Below are positions 38,410 to 46,949 of a stretch of 64,000 nt of DNA, piece by piece. The number at the start of each line of letters is the position of its first letter. Position 1 is the first letter of the stretch. Position numbers and translations under genes: made by a program. Source of the stretch: Methylobacterium iners (GTDB lineage: Bacteria > Pseudomonadota > Alphaproteobacteria > Rhizobiales > Beijerinckiaceae). Location: NCBI RefSeq assembly GCF_022179305.1, contig NZ_BPQP01000001.1, forward strand, positions 46,218 through 110,217. Direction: 5' to 3'. The notes under the pieces are model-generated. The model was not told the DNA's origin. It worked only from the letters and a program-made list of their open reading frames with translations, and ran no database searches.

Positions 38410-40107
38410 ATGAAGCAGCGCGTGAAAGAGCTGCGTGGACAGGGCGACTCCCTGTTCGCGCAGAGGGCTCCCCTCATGTCCTTGTGGCAGGAGATCGCGG
38501 AGAACTTCTTCCCGCAGCGCGCCGACTTCACGCGCGATCGCGCCGTCGGCGAGGAGTTCGCCCGCGGCCTGATGACGGGCGCGCCGGTGCTCGCGCACCG
38601 CGAGCTCGCCGACCAGTTCGCCGCGATGCTCCGGCCGCGCGGCAAGAACTGGTTCGGCATGACGGTCGAGGACGACCGGATCGCCAACGACGTCCAGTCG
38701 AAGGCCTGGCTCGAGGCCAAGGCCAACACCATGCGCCGGATCATGTACGACCGGCAGTCCGGCTTCACCTGGGCGACCAAGGAGGCCGACCAGGACTTCG
38801 CCGCGTTCGGGCAGACGGTGATGAGCCAGGAGCTCAACGCCAACGGCAACGGCATCCTGTACCGGACCTGGCACATCAAGGACTGCGCCTGGGCCGAGAA
38901 CGCCATGCGCCAGGTCGACACCATGCACCGGGTCTGGAAGATCCCGGCGCGCTCGGTGCGCAAGATGTTCCCGAAGACTTACGATCGGAAGATCGACGAG
39001 ATCTGCAAGACGGACCCGCACCGCCTCATCCCGCTGCGGGACATCGTGATCCCCTTCGACGAGTACGATTACACGGACAAGGCCGCGCTCCGCCGCGCCG
39101 CCAAGTTCCCGTTCATGCGGATCTACATCGACTGCGAGCACGAGACGGTGCTCGAGGAGACCCCGATCCGGCGCAACGTCTTCTCCGTCCCGCGCTGGGC
39201 GACGGTGTCCGGGTCGCAGTACGCGCACAGCCCCGCCACCGTCGTCGGCTTGGCCGATGCCCGGCTCCTGCAGAAGATCACGCTCACCCTCCTCGAGGCG
39301 GGCGAGAAGGCCGTGAACCCGGCCATGGTCGCGGTCGCGGACATGGTCCAGGGCGGCGTGAATACCTACGCCGGCGGCGTGACCTGGGTCGATGCTGACT
39401 ACGACGAGCGCAAAGGCGAGGCGCTCCGGGTCCTCGGTGAGGGCAAGGGCCAGCTCGCCTTCGGCGCCGACATGGCCGACCGCTACGAGAGCCTGATCAA
39501 GCGGGCCTTCTACCTGGACCGGATCAACCTGCCGCCCGCCGGCGGCGCCATGACGGCGACCGAGGTCCGCACCCGGGTCGAGGAGTTCATCCGCGCCGCG
39601 CTCCCGCTCTTCGAGCCCATGGAGATCGAATACAACGGCGCGCTGGCCGAGGAGACCTTCAACCTCGCCCTGGAGAACGGCGCCTTCGGCAACCTGATGG
39701 ACATGCCGCAGGGCCTCCGCGGACAGGAGATCAAGTTCACCTTCGAGAGCCCGCTCGAGCAGGCCAAGACCCGGGACAAGGCCACCGCCTTCCTTGAGGC
39801 CGGCCAGCTCCTCGCCGCGGCGACACAGATCGATCCGCAGGCCTTCGTGGAGATGGACGTCCGCACCGCCTTCCGCGACGCGCTGGAGGGCGCCCAGGTC
39901 CCGGCGAAGTGGATCACGCCCGACGACCAGGCGCAGCAGGTCCGGGCCAGCCTGCAGCAGCAGCAGCAGGCGGCGCAGGCCGCGCAGGAGGTCGGTGGAG
40001 CCGCGCAGGTCGCAACGACGGTCGGTGATGCCGCGCTGCGCCTCCAGGAGGCCGGCCTCGTCCCGCAGGCGGCGCAGCTCGCCCAGGTCGCAGGAGCTCC
40101 GGTGTGA
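38410..40107 (+). CDS. Portal (head-to-tail connector) protein
   Basis: A 565-residue portal of the podovirus head-tail connector family. Seen: MKQRVKELRGQGDSLFAQRA, LMSLWQEIAENFFPQRADFT, QFAAMLRPRGKNWFGM, FAAFGQTVMSQELNANGNGI and TATEVRTRVEEFIRAALPLF. The C-terminus has a poly-Gln/Ala stretch (QQQQQAAQAAQEVGG). It forms the dodecameric ring at one capsid vertex through which DNA passes. Confidence 0.92.
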   Translation: MKQRVKELRGQGDSLFAQRAPLMSLWQEIAENFFPQRADFTRDRAVGEEFARGLMTGAPVLAHRELADQFAAMLRPRGKNWFGMTVEDDRIANDVQSKAWLEAKANTMRRIMYDRQSGFTWATKEADQDFAAFGQTVMSQELNANGNGILYRTWHIKDCAWAENAMRQVDTMHRVWKIPARSVRKMFPKTYDRKIDEICKTDPHRLIPLRDIVIPFDEYDYTDKAALRRAAKFPFMRIYIDCEHETVLEETPIRRNVFSVPRWATVSGSQYAHSPATVVGLADARLLQKITLTLLEAGEKAVNPAMVAVADMVQGGVNTYAGGVTWVDADYDERKGEALRVLGEGKGQLAFGADMADRYESLIKRAFYLDRINLPPAGGAMTATEVRTRVEEFIRAALPLFEPMEIEYNGALAEETFNLALENGAFGNLMDMPQGLRGQEIKFTFESPLEQAKTRDKATAFLEAGQLLAAATQIDPQAFVEMDVRTAFRDALEGAQVPAKWITPDDQAQQVRASLQQQQQAAQAAQEVGGAAQVATTVGDAALRLQEAGLVPQAAQLAQVAGAPV

Positions 40108-40328
40108 GCATCGCCTTCAGCACCACGCGCGCCGTCGCCGACATCGATCCGATGTGGGTTGAGGTCGCTCAGGCCAGGGGGCCGGCCGACTGGTTCGACA
40201 AGCTCCCGGCCGAGATCCGCGCGGCGACGCTGGACAAGCTCCCGAGCCCCGCGCGCGACGTCGTCCTGACCGTCACGATGCAGGACGCCGACACCGTCCT
40301 CTTCACCGCCTCCGCGAGGAACCCGTGA
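40104..40328 (+). CDS. Small protein after portal (74 aa)
   Basis: GTG start overlapping the portal stop. MWVEVAQARGPADWFDKLPA then EIRAATLDKLPSPARDVVLT. Not recognised. Translational coupling with the portal suggests a head-assembly role. Confidence 0.55.
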   Translation: MSIAFSTTRAVADIDPMWVEVAQARGPADWFDKLPAEIRAATLDKLPSPARDVVLTVTMQDADTVLFTASARNP

Positions 40329-40627
40329 GCCGCAAGCCCGTCCCCGCGCCGGCGGTCCAGCCCTGGACGCCGATCACGCCCGATCGCTTCGACGTCTTCG
40401 CGCTCAAGGCCCTCCAGGAGGGCAAGGCCAGCGAGGGCCAGCAGAAGCGCGCGCTCGCGCTGATCATCACCCAAATCGCCGCGACCTATGACCTGCCGTT
40501 CCGGCCGGGCGGGTCCGAGGGCGACCGCGCCACCGCCTTCGCGTCCGGCAAGCAGTTCGTCGGGCAGCAGATCGTGCGGCTCCTGAATTTCGACGTCGAC
40601 CGTCTCCCGCAGAGTGAGAGCACATGA
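40325..40627 (+). CDS. Bbp19-like phage protein (100 aa)
   Basis: The segment FALKALQEGKASEGQQKRAL then ALIITQIAATYDLPFRPGGS and ATAFASGKQFVGQQIVRLLN matches the pattern of a small family near the portal and scaffold genes of podoviruses such as BPP-1. GTG start with overlap. Function unknown to me. Confidence 0.7.
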   Translation: MSRKPVPAPAVQPWTPITPDRFDVFALKALQEGKASEGQQKRALALIITQIAATYDLPFRPGGSEGDRATAFASGKQFVGQQIVRLLNFDVDRLPQSEST

Positions 40628-41652
40628 CCACGGAAGCCCCCGCCGGCGCGCCGGCCGAAGAGATCGTCACTCCCCCCGCGGGCGCCCCTGAGGCGCCCGT
40701 TGTCGTTTCGGAGGTCACGCCTCCGGCCGGAACCCCGCCGGCGGCCGCTCCTGGAGCCGCTGAGACGGGTTCGACCCCGGCCGCGCCCAAGGACCCGGGC
40801 AAGACGCTCGCGGCCGACGGCGGTACCGCTGACGATCCGGCCAAGGCCGGCGACGCCAAGTGGCCCGACGACTGGCGCGAGACGCTGGCTAACGGCGACG
40901 AGGCGCTGCTCAAGCAGCTCAAGCGCTACACCTCGCCCGCCAACTTCGCGAAGGCCGGGCACGAGGCGCAGCTCCGGATCCGCGCCGGCGAGGCCAAGGC
41001 GCCCCTGCCGAAGGACGCGACGCCCGAGCAGCTCGAGGCGTTCCGCAAGGAGAATGGGATCCCGGAGAAGCCGGAAGGCTACGAGCCCAAGCCCTCGAAC
41101 GGCTACGTCTTCGGTGAGGCCGACAAGCCCGCACTCGACAGCTTCAAGGCGCACGCGCACGCCCACAACTGGACCCCCGAGCAGTTCAACGTGGCGGCCG
41201 ACTGGTACGCCCAAGAGCAGGAGCGGATGGTCGCTGCCCAGGCCGAGCAGGATGCCGGTTTCAAGCAGGAGGCCGACGACCAGCTCCGGGCCGACTGGGG
41301 CCCGGACTATCGCCGCAACCTGTCCACGGTGCAGAACTTCCTCGCGACCGCGCCCGACGGCCTCGCCGATCGGCTCCTCGGCGGTCGCCTGGCCGACGGG
41401 CGCCGCGCCGGCGACGATCCCGCCATGCTGCAGTGGCTCGCCCGTACCGCCCGCGAGCTCAACCCGCTGGCGACCGTTGTGCCGGCCGGCGTCACCGACC
41501 AAGGCAAGGCCGTCGCCGACGAGCTCGGCGAGCTGAAGAAGATGATGGCCGATCAGCGTTCCGCCTACTGGAAGGGTCCGGACAGCGTGAAGAACCAGGC
41601 CCGGTACCGCGAGCTGATCGGTGCTCAACGGCAGGCCGCCAAGCGCGGTTGA
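40624..41652 (+). CDS. Head scaffolding protein
   Basis: 342 residues, acidic and low in complexity at the N-terminus (Ala/Pro/Glu/Thr-rich, residues 1-75). Then helical: DWRETLANGDEALLKQLKRY, FRKENGIPEKPEGYEPK, LGELKKMMADQRSAYWKG. The order portal, small proteins, scaffold, capsid is standard. It would guide procapsid assembly and then leave. Confidence 0.83.
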   Translation: MTTEAPAGAPAEEIVTPPAGAPEAPVVVSEVTPPAGTPPAAAPGAAETGSTPAAPKDPGKTLAADGGTADDPAKAGDAKWPDDWRETLANGDEALLKQLKRYTSPANFAKAGHEAQLRIRAGEAKAPLPKDATPEQLEAFRKENGIPEKPEGYEPKPSNGYVFGEADKPALDSFKAHAHAHNWTPEQFNVAADWYAQEQERMVAAQAEQDAGFKQEADDQLRADWGPDYRRNLSTVQNFLATAPDGLADRLLGGRLADGRRAGDDPAMLQWLARTARELNPLATVVPAGVTDQGKAVADELGELKKMMADQRSAYWKGPDSVKNQARYRELIGAQRQAAKRG

Positions 41653-41666
41653 GCCGACGGGCGTTC
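41649..41666 (+). repeat. TTGA-CCGACGG motif, copy 3
   Basis: TTGAGCCGACGGGCGTTC starts on the stop codon of the scaffold gene. With one base before it, it is identical over 19 bases to copy 4 at 59309. Confidence 0.6.
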
Positions 41667-41684
41667 TGTGTCAGATCGCTATGG

Positions 41685-41719
41685 CGGGCGGCGGTTCGAG
41701 CGAGAGCTCACCCCGCCCG
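41685..41719 (+). terminator. Hairpin after the scaffold gene
   Basis: CGGGCGG (41685-41691) and CCGCCCG (41713-41719) with TCTTTGTT after the stem. A plausible but imperfect terminator. The RNA candidate starts just after it. Confidence 0.5.
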
Positions 41720-41723
41720 TCTT

Positions 41724-41822
41724 TGTTGGTGCGGTGACACGGTGGAAGTCTGCCGGCCGTAGGACGCTCTCCGGAGCGGATCGCATTGCGGGGTTCCCTG
41801 GCAGGCCCCGCCCGCACCAACA
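41724..41822 (+). ncRNA. Candidate structured RNA, cloverleaf-like (99 nt)
   Basis: A closing stem of 11 perfect pairs, TGTTGGTGCGG (41724-41734) with CCGCACCAACA (41812-41822), encloses three hairpins. They are ACGG/CCGT (41739-41742 with 41757-41760), CGCT/AGCG (41765-41768 with 41775-41778), and GCGGGG plus CCT with AGG plus CCCCGC (41788-41811). The last abuts the closing stem. It lies in a 396-base gap between scaffold and capsid genes. No known RNA family is recognised and it is not a canonical tRNA. Confidence 0.5.
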
Positions 41823-41872
41823 CCTGACATCCCCGAGTTCCCCTCCGTAGAGGCGAGAGCTCCCCTCATTCG

Positions 41873-41902
41873 CCGCCCCTCACCCGGGCGGTGTTTTCGT
41901 TT
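41873..41902 (+). terminator. Rho-independent terminator before the capsid gene
   Basis: CCGCCC-CTCACCC-GGGCGG (41873-41891) followed by TGTTTTCGTTT. It separates the scaffold and RNA region from the capsid gene, so the capsid gene may have its own promoter or rely on read-through. The 147 bases from here to the capsid ATG show only the ribosome site AGGAG near 42037. Confidence 0.75.
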
Positions 41903-42048
41903 CCGGCCACCGCCGGGAAATCCCCGCCACAGGCGAAGCCCCTGACGACCGCACCCGGCCCCGCGCTCCGGCGCGGCCACCCCGACCTGTGCGCTCACGT
42001 CCGGCCACCCGACGCCCACGGCTCTCCTCACATCACCAGGAGCCAGTC

Positions 42049-42879
42049 ATGGCCGACACCGCATATTCGGTTCAGTACAAGGACGAGTTCATCGAGGGCT
42101 TCGAGCAGGGCTGGTCCGTGCTCCGCTCCGCCGTCACCGTGGACGCGCAGACCAAGGGCAACCAGGCCGTCTTCGACATCGTCGACAGCGGCGGTGCAGC
42201 GGCGGTCACCCGTGGCGTCAACGGGACCATCCCGGCCCGCGCAGACAACGATACCCAGGTCACGCTGACTCTGCGCGAGTGGCACGACAAGCCGCGCAAG
42301 ACCTCGTTCAACATCTTCGCGTCGCAGGGCGACGGCCGCGCCAAGATGCAGATGTCGACCCGCAAGGTGATGAACCGGAAGATCGACGACGACATCATCG
42401 CGGCCCTCAACACCGCGACGAACACGATCACCGGCGGCGCTGCGACGCTGGCCCTCGTCCAGAACGCTCTGGCGAAGCTGGGTCGTCAGGACGTCGAGGT
42501 CGAGGACGAGGAGCACATCTTCTGGCTCGCCTCGCTCTCGTTCCGCGCCGAGCTCTACCAGATCAAGGAGTTCAACTCCGCGGACTGGGTCGAGACCAAG
42601 CCGCTGAACGGTCCCGTGCAGCGCTACAAGCGCTGGGCGGGCGTGAACTGGGCCTTCTCGAACCGCCTGCCCGGCGTCGGTACCGCCAACGAGAAAGGCT
42701 TCCTGTTCCATCAGGCCGCCATCGGTCACGCCGCCAACATGACGGAGGCGTCCATCGCCGCCGGCTACAACGACGAGGATGACTACTCCTGGGCCCGCTC
42801 GTCCATCTTCATGGGCTCGCAGGTGCTTCAGAATAAGGGCATCCTCGTCGTGCCGCACGACGGCTCCGCCGTCGGCTAA
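42049..42879 (+). CDS. Major capsid protein
   Basis: 276 residues from ATG 42049, with AGGAGCCAGTC before it. Pattern of a podovirus HK97-like shell protein: YSVQYKDEFIEGFEQGWSVL, RSAVTVDAQTKGNQAVFDIV, VTLTLREWHDKPRKTSFNIF, MNRKIDDDIIAALNTATNTI and IFWLASLSFRAELYQIKEF. It is the most abundant virion protein by role. Confidence 0.9.
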   Translation: MADTAYSVQYKDEFIEGFEQGWSVLRSAVTVDAQTKGNQAVFDIVDSGGAAAVTRGVNGTIPARADNDTQVTLTLREWHDKPRKTSFNIFASQGDGRAKMQMSTRKVMNRKIDDDIIAALNTATNTITGGAATLALVQNALAKLGRQDVEVEDEEHIFWLASLSFRAELYQIKEFNSADWVETKPLNGPVQRYKRWAGVNWAFSNRLPGVGTANEKGFLFHQAAIGHAANMTEASIAAGYNDEDDYSWARSSIFMGSQVLQNKGILVVPHDGSAVG

Positions 42880-42962
42880 GGCCGCCTGCCACTGGACCTA
42901 ATCAGGACCGGGGCGGCAACGCTCCGGTCCTCCTGACCATCCGACATCCAGGAGGCACATCG

Positions 42963-43247
42963 ATGCCCTACAGCCTTGCAAACCCGCCGACCCAGCGTCA
43001 CCAGGACATCGGCAATCGCGGCCCGGCCGAGTGGGCCCTCGACGGCTCCGACGCCCCGTCCGTCGTGGCCGTCACCGGCTACATCTCCAACGCCCGCGAC
43101 CTCGGCATGAAGGCCGGCGACGTCGTGCGCTACCGCCAGAACAGCACGCCTCCGGTCCTGCACCTGTTCTACGTGGCGTCGATCACCGCCGCCGGCGCGG
43201 CCGACCTCACCGACGGCGCGGCGCAGCCGGCCGCCAACGCGACCTAA
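42963..43247 (+). CDS. Small head/decoration protein (94 aa)
   Basis: MPYSLANPPTQRHQDIGNRG, then SVVAVTGYISNARDLGMKAG and LHLFYVASITAAGAADLTDG: beta-rich. It follows the capsid gene at a distance with a GGAGG site. A decoration or stabilising role fits. Confidence 0.7.
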   Translation: MPYSLANPPTQRHQDIGNRGPAEWALDGSDAPSVVAVTGYISNARDLGMKAGDVVRYRQNSTPPVLHLFYVASITAAGAADLTDGAAQPAANAT

Positions 43248-43277
43248 GCCCGGGCCTCACGGCCTGACGCCAAACAG

Positions 43278-43309
43278 GGGCGGTCCTTCGGGGCCGCCCT
43301 TTCTCGTTT
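43278..43309 (+). terminator. Rho-independent terminator with TTCG tetraloop
   Basis: GGGCGGTCC-TTCG-GGGCCGCCC (43278-43299), one G-T pair, then TTTCTCGTTTC. It ends the capsid transcript and sets capsid dosage. Confidence 0.88.
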
Positions 43310-43333
43310 CCGCTTCCCTCCAAGAGGTGCCGC

Positions 43334-43759
43334 ATGGCCCGCCAGATGACGAACCCCCGCATGGGCCACGCCGAGCACAAGCGGAACCACTACCGCTGCG
43401 TCCTCGAGATCGGCACGTCCGTCGAGGAGGTGCTCCACCCGATGTTCTTCATGAACATTTCAGGGGTGAAGCCCGGCGACATCATCGAGTGCGTCAGGGA
43501 AGACCTCTCCGGCATGATCGTCCTCCTGGTCCGCGCGGCGGATCGGACCGCGATCAAGACCGGCATCGTGTCGGGCGCCTTCTTCGACGACGAGCTCGAG
43601 CGCCCCGAGGCGCCGGCGGAGGATTTCCGCACCGAGTTCAACGTCCAGGACAAGTGGCGCGTGGTGCGCATCTCCGACGGCGAGGTCCTGACCGCGGATC
43701 TCCCGAGCGAGGCGGCCGCCAAGAAGTGGCTGACCAACCACCGCAAGACCATCGGCTGA
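43334..43759 (+). CDS. Virion protein of unknown function (141 aa)
   Basis: NHYRCVLEIGTSVEEVLHPM then FFMNISGVKPGDIIECVRED; C-terminal FNVQDKWRVVRISDGEVLTA and SEAAAKKWLTNHRKTIG. Likely a head-completion or joining protein by position between capsid and tail tube genes. Confidence 0.65.
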   Translation: MARQMTNPRMGHAEHKRNHYRCVLEIGTSVEEVLHPMFFMNISGVKPGDIIECVREDLSGMIVLLVRAADRTAIKTGIVSGAFFDDELERPEAPAEDFRTEFNVQDKWRVVRISDGEVLTADLPSEAAAKKWLTNHRKTIG

Positions 43760-43768
43760 TCGCGCGTC

Positions 43769-44476
43769 ATGGCCGCGGACAAGCTCGCCCTCTACAACGA
43801 GGCGCTGGGGCACCTGGGCGAGCGCAGGCTCGCCTCTCTCGCTGAGAACCGCGAGCCGCGCCGTGCCCTGGATCAGGCTTGGGCCGCGGCCGTCCTCTAC
43901 ACGCTCGAGCAGGCGAAGTGGTCGTTCGCGATCCGCTCCGTGCAGCTCGCGCCCGTACCGAGTATCGCCCCTGGGTTCGGGTACGGCCTCGCCTACCAGA
44001 AGCCCAACGACTGGCTGAAGACGACGGCGGTCGCGACCGACGAGCGGTTCACGCACCCGCTCGTCCGCTACACTGACGAGAGCGGCTTCTGGTGGACCGA
44101 CACCGATCCGCTCTTCGTGCGGTACGTGTCGACGGACCCGGCCTATGGCCTCGACCTGTCGCGCTGGTCGCCGACCTTCGGCGAGTACCTGGCGCTCCGC
44201 CTGGCGCAGAAGACGTGCCAGCGGATCACAGGCTCGACGAGCCTGATGGGCGACCTGGTGAAGCTCGAAGACGTGGCTCGCAAGCGCGCCAAGTCGAACG
44301 ACGCGAACAACACCCCGCCCGTGTTCCCGCCGCCCGGATCGTGGGTCCGCGCCCGCACCGGACGCATGAGCAGCGAGGGTGAGAGCAGCGGCAGCGCCGG
44401 CCTCACGACCACGTCGGACCCCCAGCTCCCCACCGACTTCATCACCGTCACCGTAGACGGCGGCCTGGAGGGCTGA
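43769..44476 (+). CDS. Tail tubular protein A-like adaptor
   Basis: 235 residues: LALYNEALGHLGERRLASLA, EPRRALDQAWAAAVLYTLEQ, AKWSFAIRSVQLAPVPS, YGLAYQKPNDWLKTTAVATD and YLALRLAQKTCQRITGSTSL. This is the gp11-like/tail tube A pattern of T7-type podoviruses. It joins portal and nozzle. Confidence 0.87.
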   Translation: MAADKLALYNEALGHLGERRLASLAENREPRRALDQAWAAAVLYTLEQAKWSFAIRSVQLAPVPSIAPGFGYGLAYQKPNDWLKTTAVATDERFTHPLVRYTDESGFWWTDTDPLFVRYVSTDPAYGLDLSRWSPTFGEYLALRLAQKTCQRITGSTSLMGDLVKLEDVARKRAKSNDANNTPPVFPPPGSWVRARTGRMSSEGESSGSAGLTTTSDPQLPTDFITVTVDGGLEG

Positions 44477-44479
44477 TCG

Positions 44480-46873
44480 ATGGCAAACGTCTCGGTCAAG
44501 GTCGATCGCGTCAAGGAACGCCGGTCGCGCACGCCAGGCTACCGGCCTGGGATGAACGGCTCCCGCGTCCTCGATGACGGCGAGCCGTTCGTGAACTATG
44601 CGGACATGGTCCGCTGCATCGGCACGGATGACGGCACCTTCGTCGAGTATTCGCTTACGGCCGACAAGGTCACGCCGGAGCTCGCCGACCGCACCATTAC
44701 GGTCAAGGAGGTCCTGAGCCGACAGGTCGACGTCCGAAACTACGGCACGGTGACCATCGGCAAGAACGCGACCGACGCCCAGATCGTCGAGAGCACCCGC
44801 GCCGTTCAGCGCGCCATCGCGGTGGCCGTCTTCTTCAAGCTGCAGAAGGTCATCTTCCCAGCCGGCGACCTCGTTCTCGGCGGCACGCTCGGCGGCAACG
44901 GCGCGGCCCTTGTGATGACGCAAGGGAAAGACCTGATCCTGCAGTTCAACTCCACGACGATCTGGCTGACCGGGTCGACGTCGAACGACCAGGGCGGCCT
45001 GGTCGATTACTGCGGCCTGATCTGGTTCGACCGCTGCAAGGGTCGCTGCGGCTTCGAGGGCGAGCTCACGATCGAGCAGCTCAACCCGCCGGTCAATCAG
45101 GGCGGCATCGTCGCCGTGGTGCCGGGGCAGTACCTCGAGGTGCAGCTCGACTGGGTGCCGACCTGGACCTCCCTCAACGTCGTCTCGCTCTGGAACCTCC
45201 TTGAAGGCGTCCAGGGCCTCGTCTTCGTGCGGGAGAATACCCCACTGCAGCCGGTCGCCGGCACGCCGGGCCGCTATCGCATCCCGACCAACCTGGCGGG
45301 CACCGCGGTCCTCAACGAGGCCTTCTCCGGCATCCCCTCGCTCGTCGGGCAGCGCATCACGATCCAGCACCGGCAGTACGGCCGCGACTGCATCATCGCG
45401 CGCGACTGCGAGACCATCGTCATCCCCTCGACCGTGACGCTCCATTCCTGCCTGGGCTCAGGCATCTACGGCGTCCGTGCCCGCATCCTGTCGGACATGA
45501 CGATCGAGGCTGGGTTTCACAACGGCATCAAGCGCCAGATGGGGATCTCGTCGGACGGACCGCACCTCATCAACTGTGCGGGCTCGGTGATTGGAGGCCA
45601 GGTCTTCGACACCGGCGACGACGCGGTCAACCTGGCCGGCTACATCGCGCCGGTCATCTCGCGCGACGGCCCCAACCAGCTCACCGTACAGTATCTCGCT
45701 CCATTCGAGGCACTCCCCCGGCACGGCGAGCTGATCGAGATCGTCAACGCGAACTACAGCCGGATCGTCTTCACCCAGGCGCTCAACCCCGTCGCGAACC
45801 CGGGTGCCGGCACCTACACCTTCACCACCCAGGCGCCACTTCCCGCCTTCACGGCGACGCCCTGGTACCTGCTGGTGCGCGAGGGCAGCATCGGTTGTCA
45901 GATCAAGAGCGGCTTCCGGTGCGGCCGCACCCGCGCGGCGGGCATCCGCAGCAGCATGACGCAAGTCAACATCGGCGACATCTGCGTCTCCAACACCCTC
46001 TACGAGGCGGTGGTCGGCGGATCGTTCTTCGGGCTGGAATACGCCGTCTATGAGGACGTCGTGCTCGGCGAGGTCGACGGGTTCAACATCGGCATGTCGC
46101 GCGATCCCGTGCGGCCGGCCATCGCCGCGATTTGCTTCGATCCCCTAAAGCCCGACGGCAACCACGTGGGGAAGGGCGCCGCGGGCAACCTCACTATCAA
46201 GGGTGCCCATATCCGCAACGCGAACTGCCGCGCGCTCTACGTCAGCGGTTCGCTCAAGGCCACGGTCGGCAAGATCGTCGCCGAGAACATCAACCGCTTC
46301 CCCGTGGCCCGGGACGGTCTGCCCGCCGGCGACTTCGCCCAGTTCGTGAACTGCGAGGAGGTCGAAACCCGAGACTTCTCGCCCTTCGGCTCGGCGCCCG
46401 GCTTCGTGAACCTGCAGGCCCTGACGCGCCTGTCGGGACGGGGCTGGCGCAACTTGGTCACACCGAGCGGCGGCGCAACGGTCATCGATGTCGTCGCCAT
46501 CGACGAGTTCCTGTCCGGCTGGAGCCCCTATGCCGCCACCGTGCGGGCGGGTGCCGGTACGCTTGTCGCACCGGCGTTGGTCCTCGGCTTCTGGCGCCGG
46601 GTCGGCAAGACGATCCAGTGGCGCGTCCGCGCCAACCTTGCCGGGTTAGGGACCGGCACGGGCGAGTTCGTCGCGAGCATTCCGGCCCCGGTTCGGGGGT
46701 ACGCCGAGGCGACCGGCAAGGAGTTCGCGCAGACCGGCTACGGCCTTCACGCGGTCGCCCTCGAGGGCGGCGTCGAGATGGCCTTCACGACGGCGGCCAA
46801 CACGATCAACGGCGGCTCGCCATTGGCGGCGAACGGTCAGTACATCGTCGGCGGTACCTACGAGTCCCTCTGA
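44480..46873 (+). CDS. Tail spike, parallel beta-helix (797 aa)
   Basis: An N-terminal attachment part (residues 1-90) is followed by VDVRNYGTVTIGKNATDAQI and then a long repeat-like beta-helix (GGTLGGNGAALVMTQGKDLI; GCQIKSGFRCGRTRAAGIRS; GNLTIKGAHIRNANCRALYV). The C-terminal 130 residues look like a trimerisation or receptor domain. VxxxGAxxxG-type starts are usual in phage spikes. It probably recognises or cuts host polysaccharide. Confidence 0.78.
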   Translation: MANVSVKVDRVKERRSRTPGYRPGMNGSRVLDDGEPFVNYADMVRCIGTDDGTFVEYSLTADKVTPELADRTITVKEVLSRQVDVRNYGTVTIGKNATDAQIVESTRAVQRAIAVAVFFKLQKVIFPAGDLVLGGTLGGNGAALVMTQGKDLILQFNSTTIWLTGSTSNDQGGLVDYCGLIWFDRCKGRCGFEGELTIEQLNPPVNQGGIVAVVPGQYLEVQLDWVPTWTSLNVVSLWNLLEGVQGLVFVRENTPLQPVAGTPGRYRIPTNLAGTAVLNEAFSGIPSLVGQRITIQHRQYGRDCIIARDCETIVIPSTVTLHSCLGSGIYGVRARILSDMTIEAGFHNGIKRQMGISSDGPHLINCAGSVIGGQVFDTGDDAVNLAGYIAPVISRDGPNQLTVQYLAPFEALPRHGELIEIVNANYSRIVFTQALNPVANPGAGTYTFTTQAPLPAFTATPWYLLVREGSIGCQIKSGFRCGRTRAAGIRSSMTQVNIGDICVSNTLYEAVVGGSFFGLEYAVYEDVVLGEVDGFNIGMSRDPVRPAIAAICFDPLKPDGNHVGKGAAGNLTIKGAHIRNANCRALYVSGSLKATVGKIVAENINRFPVARDGLPAGDFAQFVNCEEVETRDFSPFGSAPGFVNLQALTRLSGRGWRNLVTPSGGATVIDVVAIDEFLSGWSPYAATVRAGAGTLVAPALVLGFWRRVGKTIQWRVRANLAGLGTGTGEFVASIPAPVRGYAEATGKEFAQTGYGLHAVALEGGVEMAFTTAANTINGGSPLAANGQYIVGGTYESL

Positions 46874-46949
46874 CCGCCCTCGTGACCTCGATCTGCTGCC
46901 CGACCTGGTCGCTTCGGCGGCCTTTTTCATGTCTGCGCCGGAGTAGCTG

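Noticed and set aside
41724-41822. A phage tRNA
   Set aside because: The closing stem is 11 bp, and the D-loop and T-loop signatures (AGxxxAG, GGTTCGAxxCC) are missing.
43460-45445. 661-residue leftward frame opposite tail tube and spike genes
   Set aside because: Shadow frame; the plus-strand proteins show family motifs and tight gene order.
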